Shown: piece after piece, positions 46,131 to 55,820 of the stretch
How positions within the stretch are numbered: position 1 is the first letter of the stretch
How the letters are laid out: each line of letters begins with the position of its first letter
Assembly (NCBI RefSeq): GCF_031624635.1
Contig: NZ_JAMQOQ010000002.1
Coordinates: forward strand, 930,001 to 994,000
Length of the DNA stretch: 64,000 nucleotides
DNA from: Halogeometricum sp. S3BR5-2
GTDB lineage: Archaea > Halobacteriota > Halobacteria > Halobacteriales > Haloferacaceae
Direction: 5' to 3'
Notes under the pieces: model-generated
Seen by the model: the letters and a program-made list of their open reading frames with translations, nothing else
The model's database searches: none
What the model was told of the DNA's origin: nothing
Made by a program: the position numbers and the translations under genes

Positions 46131-46190
46131 GATTCGGTGTACGTCACCACCGAGCGAACTTCTTATCGTGGGGGTTGCCGTAGGGCGGTC

Positions 46191-47540
46191 ATGGACCGAG
46201 AGACGGCCACGCCACGAGTCGACACCCTCCCCGGCGAGAAGGCGCGCGAGTGGGTGGACTACCACCGCTCGAACGCCGCCCCCAGCACCTACGTCTACGA
46301 CTTCGTCTGGGACGTCTCCGCCGACGCGGAGGGGCCGTTCTGCACCGACGTGGACGGTAACGTCCTCCTCGATTTCACGAGCCACGTCGCCGCCGCCCCC
46401 CTCGGCTACAACAACCCGAAGATACTCGACCGCCTCCGCGAGTTCGACCTCGTCGACCCGCTGAAGATAGCGGGGCAGGACTTCTACGTCTCCGACGGGC
46501 AGCGACCCGGTGAGGAGCGCTTCCCCGGCCCGGCCGGTCTGATGGAGCGACTCGTGGAGGCGACGGACCACTACGGGATGGACACCGTCTTCCTCTCGAA
46601 CTCCGGCGCGGAGGCGGTGGAGAACGCCATCAAAATCGCCTACGACGAGTCCGGCGGCGCCAAGTACGGCGTCACCTTCGAGGGCGGCTTCCACGGGCGG
46701 ACGCTCGGCGCCCTCTCCTTGAACCGCTCGAAGTCGGTCTACCGCCGCGACTACCCCGAAATCTCGGGTATCGTCGACATCCCCTACTGCGATTCGCGGG
46801 CCTGTACGGCCGACACCTGCGACTGCGGCTTCTTCCCCGACGACTCCGGCGCCTCGCGCCTCCGGAAGAAACTCGACCCCGAGAAGGGGCACGTCCACCC
46901 CGACGACGTGGCGTTCGTCGTCCTCGAACCGATACAGGGAGAGGGGGGCTACCGCATCCCCTCGGAGGCGTTCATGGACGAGATGGCGGCGCTCTGTTCG
47001 GAGTACGACATCACGCTCGTCGCCGACGAGATTCAGACCGGCGTGGGCCGGACGGGGAAGATGTGGGGGTCGGACCACTTCGCCATCGAACCCGACATCA
47101 TCACCTCCGCGAAGGCGCTTCGGGTGGGCGCGACGGTCTCCCGGCGGGACGTGTTCCCCGAGGAGAAGGCGCGCATCTCCTCGACGTGGGGCGCGGGCGA
47201 CATCATCTCCTCGCTGCAGGGGGCGCTCACCATCGACGCGATTCACGACTACGACCTGATGGACAACGCCGTCGAACGGGGCCGGCAGTTCCAGGAGTTC
47301 GTGCGCGACGCCGACCTCGCGCCCGTCGCGGACGTGCGCGGACTCGGTCTCATGCTCGCGGTCCAGTTCGACTCGAAGGAGCGGCGCAACGACGTACAGG
47401 AGGCCTGCCTCCAGAAGGGCCTTCTCACCCTCGCCTGCGGCTACGACGTGATTCGAATCCTTCCGCCGCTGGACGTGACCGAACGAGAGGTCGAACTGGG
47501 CGCGTCGCTGTTCTGCGAAGCGGTCGAGGCGTGCGCCTGA
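46191..47540 (+). CDS. class III aminotransferase (acetylornithine/GABA-type)
   Basis: A PLP-dependent transaminase of 449 residues. It has FLSNSGAEAVENAIKIA, FHGRTLGALSLNRS, and VADEIQTGVGRTGKMW (the Asp that holds PLP), with the PLP lysine in IITSAKALRVGA. A four-cysteine insert CDSRACTADTCDC sits between the small loop and the core and is unusual for the family. The subtype is uncertain: GABA or acetylornithine. ATG at 46191. Confidence 0.9.
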   Translation: MDRETATPRVDTLPGEKAREWVDYHRSNAAPSTYVYDFVWDVSADAEGPFCTDVDGNVLLDFTSHVAAAPLGYNNPKILDRLREFDLVDPLKIAGQDFYVSDGQRPGEERFPGPAGLMERLVEATDHYGMDTVFLSNSGAEAVENAIKIAYDESGGAKYGVTFEGGFHGRTLGALSLNRSKSVYRRDYPEISGIVDIPYCDSRACTADTCDCGFFPDDSGASRLRKKLDPEKGHVHPDDVAFVVLEPIQGEGGYRIPSEAFMDEMAALCSEYDITLVADEIQTGVGRTGKMWGSDHFAIEPDIITSAKALRVGATVSRRDVFPEEKARISSTWGAGDIISSLQGALTIDAIHDYDLMDNAVERGRQFQEFVRDADLAPVADVRGLGLMLAVQFDSKERRNDVQEACLQKGLLTLACGYDVIRILPPLDVTEREVELGASLFCEAVEACA

Positions 47541-47573
47541 GTCGGACCTCGGACGCCGCTCTCCTCTCCGTCC

Positions 47574-48167
47574 TCACCCGCCGAAGTCGCACAGCACGGT
47601 CGTCGACCGCACCGCGGCGTCGACGCCGCCGCCCGGTCGGACCGCCACGACCGTCTCCGACCCGTCGCAGTCGATGAACGACCGCGGGACGCCGAGGCGC
47701 CGCGCTCCCTTCCCGTCGGCCGCGACGGCGAGGACGTAGTCCGTCGGGTCGAACAGGCGCATCTCGAAGGCCTGGTACGCCGGAAAGCGCATCTCGGCGT
47801 CGACGACGGTTCGGTCGGCGTCGACGTCGTGGAGGCGGACCGTCACCGTCCGCTCCTCGGGGGCGGCGTTCCAGACGACGACGCGGTGGTGGTACTGCTC
47901 CGCCGCGCCGACCGACACGCGGTCGAAGACGCTCGCGGGGTCGAACTGCGAGACGGTCCCCGCGCTCGGCGGCGGGAGGCCGACCTCCCCGGTGCGCTCG
48001 AAATCCTCGGCCGTCCCGTCCGCGCCCAGTGCGTTCTCGTCCGCCTCGACGCTCGTCGACCCGTTCGAGGAGGCGTCCGAGAAGGGGATGCGGTCCGCGA
48101 CGTCCCGCGCGGCCGCGCACCCCGACAGCGCGGTGGCGACCCCGACGAGGAGCGAGCGTCGTTTCAT
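47574..48167 (-). CDS. Tat-exported lipoprotein of unknown function
   Basis: A 197-residue protein with a twin-arginine-type signal (MKRRSLLVGVATALSGCAAA) ending in a lipobox LSGC. The mature part is Asp/Glu/Ser-rich at first, then beta-rich (RTVTVRLHDVDADRTVVDAEM) with two cysteines late (DCDGSETVV; TVLCDFGG). Anchored to the outside of the cell by a lipidated cysteine. Function unknown. Longer frame upstream rejected because it lacks the signal. Confidence 0.8.
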   Translation of the reverse strand: MKRRSLLVGVATALSGCAAARDVADRIPFSDASSNGSTSVEADENALGADGTAEDFERTGEVGLPPPSAGTVSQFDPASVFDRVSVGAAEQYHHRVVVWNAAPEERTVTVRLHDVDADRTVVDAEMRFPAYQAFEMRLFDPTDYVLAVAADGKGARRLGVPRSFIDCDGSETVVAVRPGGGVDAAVRSTTVLCDFGG

Positions 48168-48308
48168 TGTCAGGTCCGACGGCGTGGGGGATGTTACTTG
48201 TATCGGTGACTCAAACGGGTACTGTATCGACGGTTCGGCCGGCGAGCGCACGGGCGCGCCGGGCGGTTGACGCAGTCTACGGGCCGCCGGGTCCGCGCCG
48301 CCGACGCG

Positions 48309-49289
48309 TCAGGTCCACTGGTCGAGTCCGGTCTGGACGACGGACTCCTCGATTCGCTCGAACCCGCGGTCGACCTTCTCGGCGGGGATTCCCCACTCCT
48401 CGGTGACGAACGCGCGGGCCGCCTCGACGTCCGGCGAGAGGTCCGTGTCGAACTCGTAGTCGTCTGTGACCGGCGGGTCGAAGAACAGTTCGCGCACCCG
48501 GTCGGCGTTCTCGATGTACGCGTCGCGCGCTTCGAGGACGGCCCACAGGTCGCCGTGCGCTTTGACCTCCTTCAGCGCCGTCTTCGGGCCGACGCCGGAG
48601 AGGCCGTCGTTGAAGTCGGTGCCGCAGAGGATGGCGATGTCGACGAGTTGCTCGTGGGTCACCTCGAGGTCCGACAGCGTCGCGTCGAGGTCCATCAGTT
48701 CGGGGTCGCCCTTCGAGGTGAGTTGTCTGAGCGTGTACGGCGCGCCGAACAGCAGCGTGTCGTAGTCCTCGCTGCCGACGTAGTCGGCGTCGCCCCGCTT
48801 GGCCATGTGCGACGCCTGCGCCTCCCCCTCCGCGGGCGCCTCGACGACGGGCACGTCCAGCAGTTCCAGCAGTTCGCGGCTCGTCTCCTGAATCGTCTCA
48901 GTGAGTCGCTGCGTCCGCGCCTCCAACCGCGACGCGGCCAGGGCGTCGCCGCGCTCCTCGGCCTCGCGTTTCAGCTCCTCGGCCTGTTCGCGTCGCGCCC
49001 GGCGCTCGGACACCTCGGCGTCCTTCAACTCCGTGACGCCGCCGTCGAAGACGAATATCGGAACGAGGTCGTGCTCGAAAAACTTGGGAAGCCCTTGCAC
49101 GATGCCGACGAGGTTCGCCACCTCCTCGCCGTCGGCGGTGGTGTAGACGTCCTCGCGGGTGAACTTGACCGTGGTCGTCAGGTACCGGTACAGCCAGTTG
49201 TGCGCGTCGACGGCGACGACGCTCCCCGCCACGTCGTCGAACGACACGTCCGAGAGGGACGCCAAGGTCCGCAGGTCTGCGTTGCCCAT
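48309..49289 (-). CDS. fen: flap endonuclease 1
   Basis: A structure-specific nuclease that trims 5' flaps in Okazaki-fragment maturation and repair. The 326-residue protein has the XPG N region ([24 protein letters not shown]), the XPG I region ([34 protein letters not shown]) and the helix-hairpin-helix ([18 protein letters not shown]). It ends QTGLDQWT, a sliding-clamp-binding PIP box with Thr in the last position. Length is normal. Confidence 0.97.
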   Translation of the reverse strand: MGNADLRTLASLSDVSFDDVAGSVVAVDAHNWLYRYLTTTVKFTREDVYTTADGEEVANLVGIVQGLPKFFEHDLVPIFVFDGGVTELKDAEVSERRARREQAEELKREAEERGDALAASRLEARTQRLTETIQETSRELLELLDVPVVEAPAEGEAQASHMAKRGDADYVGSEDYDTLLFGAPYTLRQLTSKGDPELMDLDATLSDLEVTHEQLVDIAILCGTDFNDGLSGVGPKTALKEVKAHGDLWAVLEARDAYIENADRVRELFFDPPVTDDYEFDTDLSPDVEAARAFVTEEWGIPAEKVDRGFERIEESVVQTGLDQWT

Positions 49290-49316
49290 TACCCGCCGGT
49301 TGGGTCGCGGGGCGCT

Positions 49317-49958
49317 TTAACGTCCCGCGTCTGCCGTGTCGTCGGCGTCGTCGGCGTCGTCCCCGTCGCCTTCTGTCTCTCCGATTTCGACGCCGTCGAG
49401 GAGGGCCGGCGGGTCCGACCCCTCCCGTGCGGAGAGAAAAGCCGTCTCGGCGTCGCCGAGGTCCCTGTCGCGGTAGTCGTCCAATCCCGCCTGGTACGTC
49501 TCCCGCGCCCGCCCCGCGGGCGCGTCGGCCGGCCGTTCGAGGACGAGTTCGGCGAGTCCGGTCGTCTCGCCGGTCCACGCGAACCCGGCCTTGTGGAGCG
49601 CCTCGTAGGCGAACGGGTTGTTGACGGCGATGGCGAGCGTTTCGTAGCCCGCACCGCGGGCCGCGTCGGCGACGAACGCGCAGAGCCGCGGTCCCAGCCC
49701 CCGCCGCTTGCGGTCCGAGCGGACGGTGACGTAGCGAATCCAGAGCGTCGACTCGTCCGTGCGGTCCTCGTTGAACGCCGCCGCGGCGGCCACGGCCGAG
49801 TCGTACTCCTCGGAGGGGGCGGCCGTCGGGTCCCACCGGTCGACGACGACGGCCTTGCCCGTGTTCGACATGACGAACTTCCCGGCGTAGGCGAACCGAC
49901 GGTAGTCCAGACGGAGCGTCGGTCCGTCGTCCGCCCATCCGAGGACGACGAACTCCAT
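49317..49958 (-). CDS. GNAT family acetyltransferase
   Basis: A 213-residue protein with the acetyl-CoA site VRSDRKRRGLGPRLCAF (Q/RxxGxG/A type) and LAIAVNNPFAYEALHKAGFA. An acidic tail (DDADDADD) follows a coiled region. Substrate unknown. ATG 49958 opens the GNAT fold; the longer frame was rejected. Its stop is 27 bases from the fen ATG, so the two may be co-transcribed. Confidence 0.83.
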   Translation of the reverse strand: MEFVVLGWADDGPTLRLDYRRFAYAGKFVMSNTGKAVVVDRWDPTAAPSEEYDSAVAAAAAFNEDRTDESTLWIRYVTVRSDRKRRGLGPRLCAFVADAARGAGYETLAIAVNNPFAYEALHKAGFAWTGETTGLAELVLERPADAPAGRARETYQAGLDDYRDRDLGDAETAFLSAREGSDPPALLDGVEIGETEGDGDDADDADDTADAGR

Positions 49959-50031
49959 GGCCGAACGAGGGGGGCCGCGCGGTTGAGTGCGTCGGTCAGC
50001 CTTATTCGCCTCCGGGGCCGTAGCCGACGGT

Positions 50032-50634
50032 ATGGCGAGCCTCCACGGCCGGGGCGACGTGCGCTTCTTCGACCGCGTCGCCTCGCTGTACGACCGTCTG
50101 ATGCCCTCCGCGGACGCCGACGCCCTCCGCGCCGGCCTCGCGTTCGCCCGGCGGGACGTTACGCGCGTGTTGGACGTTGCCGGCGGCACCGGCCGCGCCT
50201 CGCGGGCGCTGGCGCGCGAGGGGTTGTCTGTCGACCCCGTCGTCGTCGACTTCTCGCGGGGGATGCTCGCACGGGCGCGGGCCGACGGGCACCCGGTCGT
50301 CCGCGCCGACGCCGGGTCGCTGCCGGTCCGCGACGGCGGCGTCGACGCCGTCGTCGTGGTGGACGCCCTCCACCACCTGCCGGACCCCGAACGGGGCCTG
50401 CGGGAGGCGGCGCGCGTCGTCGGCCCCGGCGGGGTCGTCGTCGTCCAGGAGTTCGGCCCGCGGACGCTCCGCGGCCGCGGCCTCGTCCTCGCGGAACGCG
50501 CCGTCGGCTTCGACTCGACGTTCTGGACACCGACGGACCTGTGCGCCCTGCTGTCGGCGGCGGGACTGGAGCCGAGAATCGTCTCCGAGGGGTTCGAGTA
50601 CGTCGTCGTCGGACGCGTCCCGGCGGAGGGCTAG
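50032..50634 (+). CDS. class I SAM-dependent methyltransferase
   Basis: A 200-residue UbiE-like methyltransferase with motif I VLDVAGGTGRASRAL, motif post-I VVVDFSRGML and VDAVVVVDALHHLPDP. No extra domain. Substrate could be quinone, lipid or small molecule. ATG 50032 precedes the fold; divergent from the GNAT gene. Confidence 0.87.
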   Translation: MASLHGRGDVRFFDRVASLYDRLMPSADADALRAGLAFARRDVTRVLDVAGGTGRASRALAREGLSVDPVVVDFSRGMLARARADGHPVVRADAGSLPVRDGGVDAVVVVDALHHLPDPERGLREAARVVGPGGVVVVQEFGPRTLRGRGLVLAERAVGFDSTFWTPTDLCALLSAAGLEPRIVSEGFEYVVVGRVPAEG

Positions 50635-50721
50635 AGCGGGCGACACACGGGCGAACCCCTCGCTCGCTCGAACCGACACCGAAACGGGAGAGTCATGTAG
50701 GACGGTCCGAATCCAACGGAC

Positions 50722-51144
50722 ATGGGAACCTCGAACAGTTCGTTCCTCGACGAACGGGTGGACGCGGACGCGTTGCCCCTCGCGGTGGGGGATTTCCTCG
50801 CGTTGGCGCTCGTCTTGACCTACGGCGTGGTGAACCACAACGGCGTGGAGTACCTCTCTTCGAACCCCGCGGGGTGGATTCTGACGATGGTGCCGTTCCT
50901 CCTCGGGTGGGCCGTCTGCGGGACGCTCATCGGCGCGTACTCGGCGGGGGCGGCGGAGAGCGCGAAGTCGGCCATCCCGCTGGCGATTCGCGGGTGGATT
51001 CCGGCGGCGCTCGTCGGCCTCATCCTGCGGTGGACGGCGATATTCGAGGGCGGCGTCGAACTGGTGTTCGCCGTCGTCATCCTCGTCGCCGGCCTCGTCG
51101 CCCTCGTCGCCTGGCGCTGGCTGTACTTCAAGATTGTCGGGTAG
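50722..51144 (+). CDS. DUF3054 membrane protein
   Basis: A 140-residue protein with four membrane segments (LPLAVGDFLALALVLTYG; ILTMVPFLLGWAVCG; and two C-terminal). Typical of the DUF3054 family found in actinobacteria and haloarchaea. Function unknown. Confidence 0.83.
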   Translation: MGTSNSSFLDERVDADALPLAVGDFLALALVLTYGVVNHNGVEYLSSNPAGWILTMVPFLLGWAVCGTLIGAYSAGAAESAKSAIPLAIRGWIPAALVGLILRWTAIFEGGVELVFAVVILVAGLVALVAWRWLYFKIVG

Positions 51145-51195
51145 TCGCGGTCTCTTTTCTGTCGAGTTCGGTTCGAGTTCGATTCTGCGAAGCGC

Positions 51196-52530
51196 TCAGT
51201 CCGAGGCGACTTCGGACGCCGCCGACTTCCCGCTCCGCCGCGCGAGGTAGAGACCGAACCCCGCACCGGCGGCGGCGATGCCGGCCAGCGTGGCGAACAG
51301 CGCCGCCGGCGTCGCGTACGTCAGGATGGCGCCGGCGAGGGCGCCGCCGAGGGCGCCGACGCCGAACACGCCGAGGTAGGTGTAGCCGTAGGAGAGGCCG
51401 CGCGTGCCGGCCGGCGTGTACTCCGCGACGGTGGCCTGGTAGAACGGCTGGATGACGAACAGGAAGAAGCCGAGCACGGCGCCGAAGGCGAGGAGGGGGA
51501 CGAGGCCGGCGTTGACGACGGGCAGGAAGAGGACGGCGAGGACGGCGAGGGCGCCGAAGGAGCCGACGAGGCCCCACTCGACGGGCAGGCGGTCGGTGAG
51601 TTTCCCGCCGGCGTACTGCCCGAGGACGCCGACCATCAGCAGCCCCGAGTAGAAGTAGCGCTCGGGCTGAAGCGTCTGCCCGGAGTCCGCGGTGACGCCG
51701 AGCGCCCCCGCGAGGCCTGCGGGCAGCAGCGACGCCAGCGGCACCGGTTCGAACGTCCCCAGCCCCGACAGCAGGTCCGGGAGGAAGGTGAGGACGCCGC
51801 GGTAGTACAGCCCCGAGCACATGACGACGAGGAAGACGACGACGAAGCCGCCCGCGACCATCCGCCTCGACTCCGCGAGGAACTCCTCGACGGAGTCGAC
51901 GCCGGCGTCGGCCTTCGAGGAGCCGCCCGCGCCGGCGTCGACGGCGGCGTTCTCGTCGAACTGCGCGCGCGTGGCGTAGGCGCCGGCCGCGAGAGCGGGG
52001 AGCGAGAGGAGTATCGCCACCGTCGTCCAGTCCAAGAACATGAGGAGGACGGCGGTCAGAAGCGGGCCGAGGCCGATGCCGACGTTGCCGGCGATACCGT
52101 GGTAGGCGAAGCCGGTGCCGCGTTCGTCGACGCCCTTCGAGATGAGGGCGAGGCCGGCGGGGTGGTAGACGCTGGCGGCCGCGCCCCAGCAGAGCAGCGC
52201 GAGGGTGACGACGACGAGGTTCGGCGAGAGACCCAGAAGGACGAACGAGCCGGCCATGCCGAACAGGCACAGCGAGATGAGCCGCCGCGAGCCGATGCGG
52301 TCGACGAGGACGCCGCCGGGGAGGGCGCCGACGCCGAACAGCCCGTAGCCCGCCGTCACGACGAGACCCAGCGTCGCCGCCGTCACCTCGACCTGCGTGA
52401 GGCCGAGATTCACCACGTCGAACTCCGTCAGCCAGATGGAGACGAAGATAGGGATGGACAGCTCGTAGGTGTGGACCATCCCGTGCGCGAGCATCACGAG
52501 GGCGACTATCGAGCGGTCGTTGCGGTTCAC
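51196..52530 (-). CDS. MFS transporter
   Basis: A 444-residue major facilitator protein with about twelve membrane segments and a cytoplasmic acidic linker near the middle (AVDAGAGGSSKADAGVDSVE). The conserved loop after the second segment is GVLVDRIGSRRLI, and a matching one in the second half is GGKLTDRLPVEWG. Substrate unknown. It converges with the DUF3054 gene. Confidence 0.9.
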   Translation of the reverse strand: MNRNDRSIVALVMLAHGMVHTYELSIPIFVSIWLTEFDVVNLGLTQVEVTAATLGLVVTAGYGLFGVGALPGGVLVDRIGSRRLISLCLFGMAGSFVLLGLSPNLVVVTLALLCWGAAASVYHPAGLALISKGVDERGTGFAYHGIAGNVGIGLGPLLTAVLLMFLDWTTVAILLSLPALAAGAYATRAQFDENAAVDAGAGGSSKADAGVDSVEEFLAESRRMVAGGFVVVFLVVMCSGLYYRGVLTFLPDLLSGLGTFEPVPLASLLPAGLAGALGVTADSGQTLQPERYFYSGLLMVGVLGQYAGGKLTDRLPVEWGLVGSFGALAVLAVLFLPVVNAGLVPLLAFGAVLGFFLFVIQPFYQATVAEYTPAGTRGLSYGYTYLGVFGVGALGGALAGAILTYATPAALFATLAGIAAAGAGFGLYLARRSGKSAASEVASD

Positions 52531-52625
52531 GTCGGTAGGTCCGACCAGCGCACAGTTGAACGCTCGGATGGGGGCAGAATGTGGGACAGTTACATAAGAA
52601 ATAATACCTGTTTTGGCGTGTATAT

Positions 52626-52703
52626 GTTTACATCCTGAGTAAACCGCCTGTACGATGTGCTAACAGCCCACGTGCCCGTGGTTCGGGACTCATAACTTAT
52701 GAG
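52626..52703. repeat. three successive inverted repeats
   Basis: GTTTAC-7-GTAAAC (52626-52644), CCACG-TGCC-CGTGG (52668-52681) and CTCATAA-C-TTATGAG (52689-52703) lie within about 80 bases between the MFS gene and the small membrane gene. They are perfect in their arms. Could be operators or hairpins of a leader. Confidence 0.5.
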
Positions 52704-52787
52704 AATCCTACGCGGTGCTAACGGAATAGATACTGGTGAGCAATGGGAAAGAACTATATGACGTGTACCCGTAGAATACTATGTATT

Positions 52788-53036
52788 ATGACAGGGTACT
52801 ACGACTACGTTCTCGGCCTCATTCCGCTCACACTGTTCGGTCTCACCGGCACGCTATCGCTCGTCGGCTTCGATCTGACCCAGGCGGTTCCCGTCGCCGC
52901 CGCCGTCGCCGCCGGCATCGTCGGACACGCGCTGTTCGTCAACGGGCCCGTCTCCGCCCGCGCGGGGCGGACCTTCGAGGCGGACGCGCCGACCAACGCG
53001 CACTCGAACCCCGCGACGCCCGTCGACGCCGACTAG
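52788..53036 (+). CDS. small two-segment membrane protein, 82 aa
   Basis: 82 residues from ATG 52788 (MTGYYDYVLGLIPLTLFGLT) with two hydrophobic segments (about 8-26 and 32-52) and an acidic tail. The shape matches small haloarchaeal membrane proteins of unknown role. A TATA-like ACTATATG lies about 30-36 bases upstream. A longer frame to 52743 lacks coding bias. Confidence 0.7.
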   Translation: MTGYYDYVLGLIPLTLFGLTGTLSLVGFDLTQAVPVAAAVAAGIVGHALFVNGPVSARAGRTFEADAPTNAHSNPATPVDAD

Positions 53037-53158
53037 TCGTTTCGCCCTGTCACCCCGACGACGTCCGCGTTCGCGTTACCACTTTTCTGATACCTTCCCC
53101 GCGAGCCACGGCGCCGCCGTCCCGCACGTTCATCACGGTGGCGTTCGATGTACCCCCC

Positions 53159-54157
53159 ATGACGGAGACGCTGTTTCTGACGAGCGACGACGTGACGGGA
53201 CTCGCGACGCCGGCCGAGTTCGTCGACGCCGTCCGCGACGCCTACCGACAGCGCGGCGAGGGGGCGCCGGCCGAACCGCGGACGAAGCTCACGAACGAGG
53301 AGCCGCCGGGCTTTCTCACCACCTACGCCGCCGTCCTCCCCGAGACGGGCGCGATGGGCGGGTACGCCTACAGCGCCGGGTTCGGCGCGGGCGACGCGTG
53401 GTTCATGACGCCGCTGTTCGACGCCGAGTCGGGCGAACCGCTGGCGCTCCTCGACGGCGCGAGCATGAACCCGTTCAAGACGGGCGCCGCCGGCGCCGTC
53501 GGCGTCGACGCCCTCGCCCGCGAGGACGCGACGACGCTGGCGATAATCGGAAGCGGCGCGCAGGCCCGGGGACAGCTTCGAGCCGCCGCGACGGTGCGGG
53601 ACTTAGAGACGGTCTGGGTGTACTCGCCGACGAAGGAGAGCCGCGAGTCGTTCGCCGGCGAGATGGACCGCACGCTGGACGCCAGCGTCGCCGCCGTCGC
53701 CTCCCCGGCCGCGGCCGTCGAGGGGGCGGACATCGTCGTGACGGCGACGAACGCCTCGGAACCGGTGTTCGACGGCGACCGGTTGGAGGACGGCGCGCAC
53801 GTCACCGCGATGGGCCAGTACACGCCCGGAAAGCGCGAACTCGACGCGACGACCATCGAGCGCGCGAAGTACGTGCCCGACCTGCGGGCGCGGGCGACGC
53901 AGGACGCGGGGTCGTTCATGCACGCCCTGGAGGAGGGCGTCGTCGACGAGGACCACATCTACGCCGAACTCGGCGAGGTGGTCGCGGGCGAAGTCGAGGG
54001 CCGCGAGGACGACGAGGAGGTCACCGTCTTCGACAGCGGCGGCACCGGCATCGAAACCGTCGCCGGCGCGTACCTCCTCTACGAGAAGGCGAAGTCGGAG
54101 GGCCTCGGCACGACCATCGACTTCTCGCCGGCGAGCGAGTCATTGACCGGCGAGTAG
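53159..54157 (+). CDS. ornithine cyclodeaminase / mu-crystallin family protein
   Basis: A 332-residue NAD(P)-dependent protein of the OCD/alanine-dehydrogenase group. NPFKTGAAGAVGVDAL and the Rossmann motif IIGSGAQARGQL are typical, with SPTKESRE as the ribose-binding loop and DIVVTATNASEPVFDG after it. Could act as an ornithine cyclodeaminase, archaeal alanine dehydrogenase or imine reductase. Start at ATG 53159. Confidence 0.87.
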   Translation: MTETLFLTSDDVTGLATPAEFVDAVRDAYRQRGEGAPAEPRTKLTNEEPPGFLTTYAAVLPETGAMGGYAYSAGFGAGDAWFMTPLFDAESGEPLALLDGASMNPFKTGAAGAVGVDALAREDATTLAIIGSGAQARGQLRAAATVRDLETVWVYSPTKESRESFAGEMDRTLDASVAAVASPAAAVEGADIVVTATNASEPVFDGDRLEDGAHVTAMGQYTPGKRELDATTIERAKYVPDLRARATQDAGSFMHALEEGVVDEDHIYAELGEVVAGEVEGREDDEEVTVFDSGGTGIETVAGAYLLYEKAKSEGLGTTIDFSPASESLTGE

Positions 54158-54166
54158 TCGGGAGCC

Positions 54167-54601
54167 TCACAGCGAGAGCCGAGAGAGTCGAGCGAGCGAC
54201 CGGAACGCCCGCGGCAGCGCCGAGACGGCGACGGCGCAGGCGACGGCGGGCACGAGCACCCCGAGCGCGAACGACCCCCAGTGCAGGTTGGCGGCGACGC
54301 CGAGGTACGTCCCGCCGCCGACGACGAGGCTGTAGTACGCCGACCGGCCGGCGAGCGTCCCGAGGTGGCCGGGCGCGGGCCACTGTGCGCCGCCCACGTA
54401 CCCGCCGCGGAACGCCGCGACGGCCAGCGGGGTGGCGCAGAGCGCCGTCAGCGCCGACAGCGCCACCGCTTCCGCCGGCCGGGCGAACAGCAGGAACCAG
54501 AGCGTCGGCACCGCTAAGGTGGATACTTCCATCCCGGCGGTCAGACTCTGGTTCAGGTACCGGTCGAACCGCCGGATCGTTCCCGCGGCGCGTCGAACCA
54601 C
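54167..54601 (-). CDS. membrane protein, 144 aa
   Basis: A 144-residue protein with about four hydrophobic segments (STLAVPTLWFLLFARPAEAV; ALSALTALCATPLAVAAF; and two after residue 85). Start is GTG; an internal ATG at residue 24 is an alternative. Ends nine bases from the converging OCD gene. No family recognised. Confidence 0.65.
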   Translation of the reverse strand: MVRRAAGTIRRFDRYLNQSLTAGMEVSTLAVPTLWFLLFARPAEAVALSALTALCATPLAVAAFRGGYVGGAQWPAPGHLGTLAGRSAYYSLVVGGGTYLGVAANLHWGSFALGVLVPAVACAVAVSALPRAFRSLARLSRLSL

Positions 54602-54644
54602 ACGAACGATTAGGGAAGAGTCGGCAAAACGCTTCGGTCGACGT

Positions 54645-55712
54645 TCACTGTAACCGATAGCGCAGGATAGCCGCGATGCCGCCGAGGTTCTTCAGTTGGC
54701 GGCCGGGGTCGAACTCCGAGGAGAAGACCGCAACTTCGCCGCCCTGCCGTTCGACGGTCTGGATGACCTCGTTGACGTCGACGTCCCACTCGCCGGCGCC
54801 CTGTCGCTCCTCGCGGAGTCGCTCGTCGAGGACGAGAAGCGTCTCGACGGCGCCGAAGTCCGCCGCCTCCGCGACTTCCTCGATGCCGTACGACACCTTC
54901 TCGCCCGTGGCGATGCCCTCCATCAAGTCGTCGATGAGGTCCGCCTCCTTCGAGATGCGCGTCTGCGTCTGCACCTCGTCGACGGCGCCCCGCTTGAGCA
55001 CCTCGTGGACCCCTCTGTCGCCGACGCCGGAGGTGTCGACGACGGTCATCTTCTCGACGAGGTCGCGGTGGTTCTCCGCGATGTAGTCGCGGGCGTCCTG
55101 CTTCGTAAAGCCCGGCCCGGCGAGGATGATGGCGTCGACGTCCATCCGGGCCAGCGCCTTTCCGAGTTCCGCGAACAGTTCGGACCGGGGCCGGGCGTAC
55201 TCGCCCTTCCCCGTCGGTGCCGTGAACGAGAAGCGCTCCTCGGTGCCGTACTGCGCCACCGTGTGGATGTACGCCGCCCCCTCCTCGACGGTGGCGATGA
55301 CCACGTCGGGGTTCTCCGCGGCCTCCTCGGCCTCCTCGATGCGCTTCTTCTGGTCGGGCTTGAAGTGCTTCTCGATGGTCACCTCGTCGTGCTCCTCGAC
55401 GTTCAGCGTGTGGTGGTGGCCGAGTTGGTCCTCGCGGGAACTGCCGACGATTTCGCCGCCGACGCGGAGGCGGTTGGCGAAGCGGGCGAACTCCACGTCG
55501 CCGACGCTGATGGTGACGTTCATGTGTTCGCGCTGGCCGCCGGTGTCCCGCATCTGGTCGTCGTCGCGTTGGATGCGGCGGGTGGTGTCGCCGGAGACCA
55601 AATCGCCCGATTCGAGGACGTGCGAGAGGTGCCAGAGGTCGTCCACGTTCTCGGGGACGAGCGTGATGCGTTCGCGGCCCTCCTCGCCGCGCCCGCGACT
55701 CGAAATGCGCAT
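54645..55712 (-). CDS. pelA: mRNA surveillance protein Pelota
   Basis: Archaeal Pelota (aPelota), 355 residues, the eRF1-like partner of aEF1A that rescues stalled ribosomes. An N-terminal Sm-like domain with [20 protein letters not shown] leads to a central domain ([20 protein letters not shown]) and a C-terminal domain ([23 protein letters not shown]). Lacks the GGQ motif, as expected for Pelota. Functional partner of RqcH at 58143. Confidence 0.96.
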   Translation of the reverse strand: MRISSRGRGEEGRERITLVPENVDDLWHLSHVLESGDLVSGDTTRRIQRDDDQMRDTGGQREHMNVTISVGDVEFARFANRLRVGGEIVGSSREDQLGHHHTLNVEEHDEVTIEKHFKPDQKKRIEEAEEAAENPDVVIATVEEGAAYIHTVAQYGTEERFSFTAPTGKGEYARPRSELFAELGKALARMDVDAIILAGPGFTKQDARDYIAENHRDLVEKMTVVDTSGVGDRGVHEVLKRGAVDEVQTQTRISKEADLIDDLMEGIATGEKVSYGIEEVAEAADFGAVETLLVLDERLREERQGAGEWDVDVNEVIQTVERQGGEVAVFSSEFDPGRQLKNLGGIAAILRYRLQ

Positions 55713-55820
55713 GTCCGGACGTGCGGCGCGGGCGGGGAAAGGTGCTGCTATACTCGCGTCCGGCGGACTGACGGCCGACGGAATCGGTCGGATCCGAAAA
55801 GTCGAGAGGGGTCTACGGGC

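Noticed and set aside
48267..51455. Very long plus-strand frame (1062 codons)
   Set aside because: Spans fen, GNAT and methyltransferase genes in the opposite sense or shifted frame; residue content is Arg/Gly-rich as expected of a shadow.
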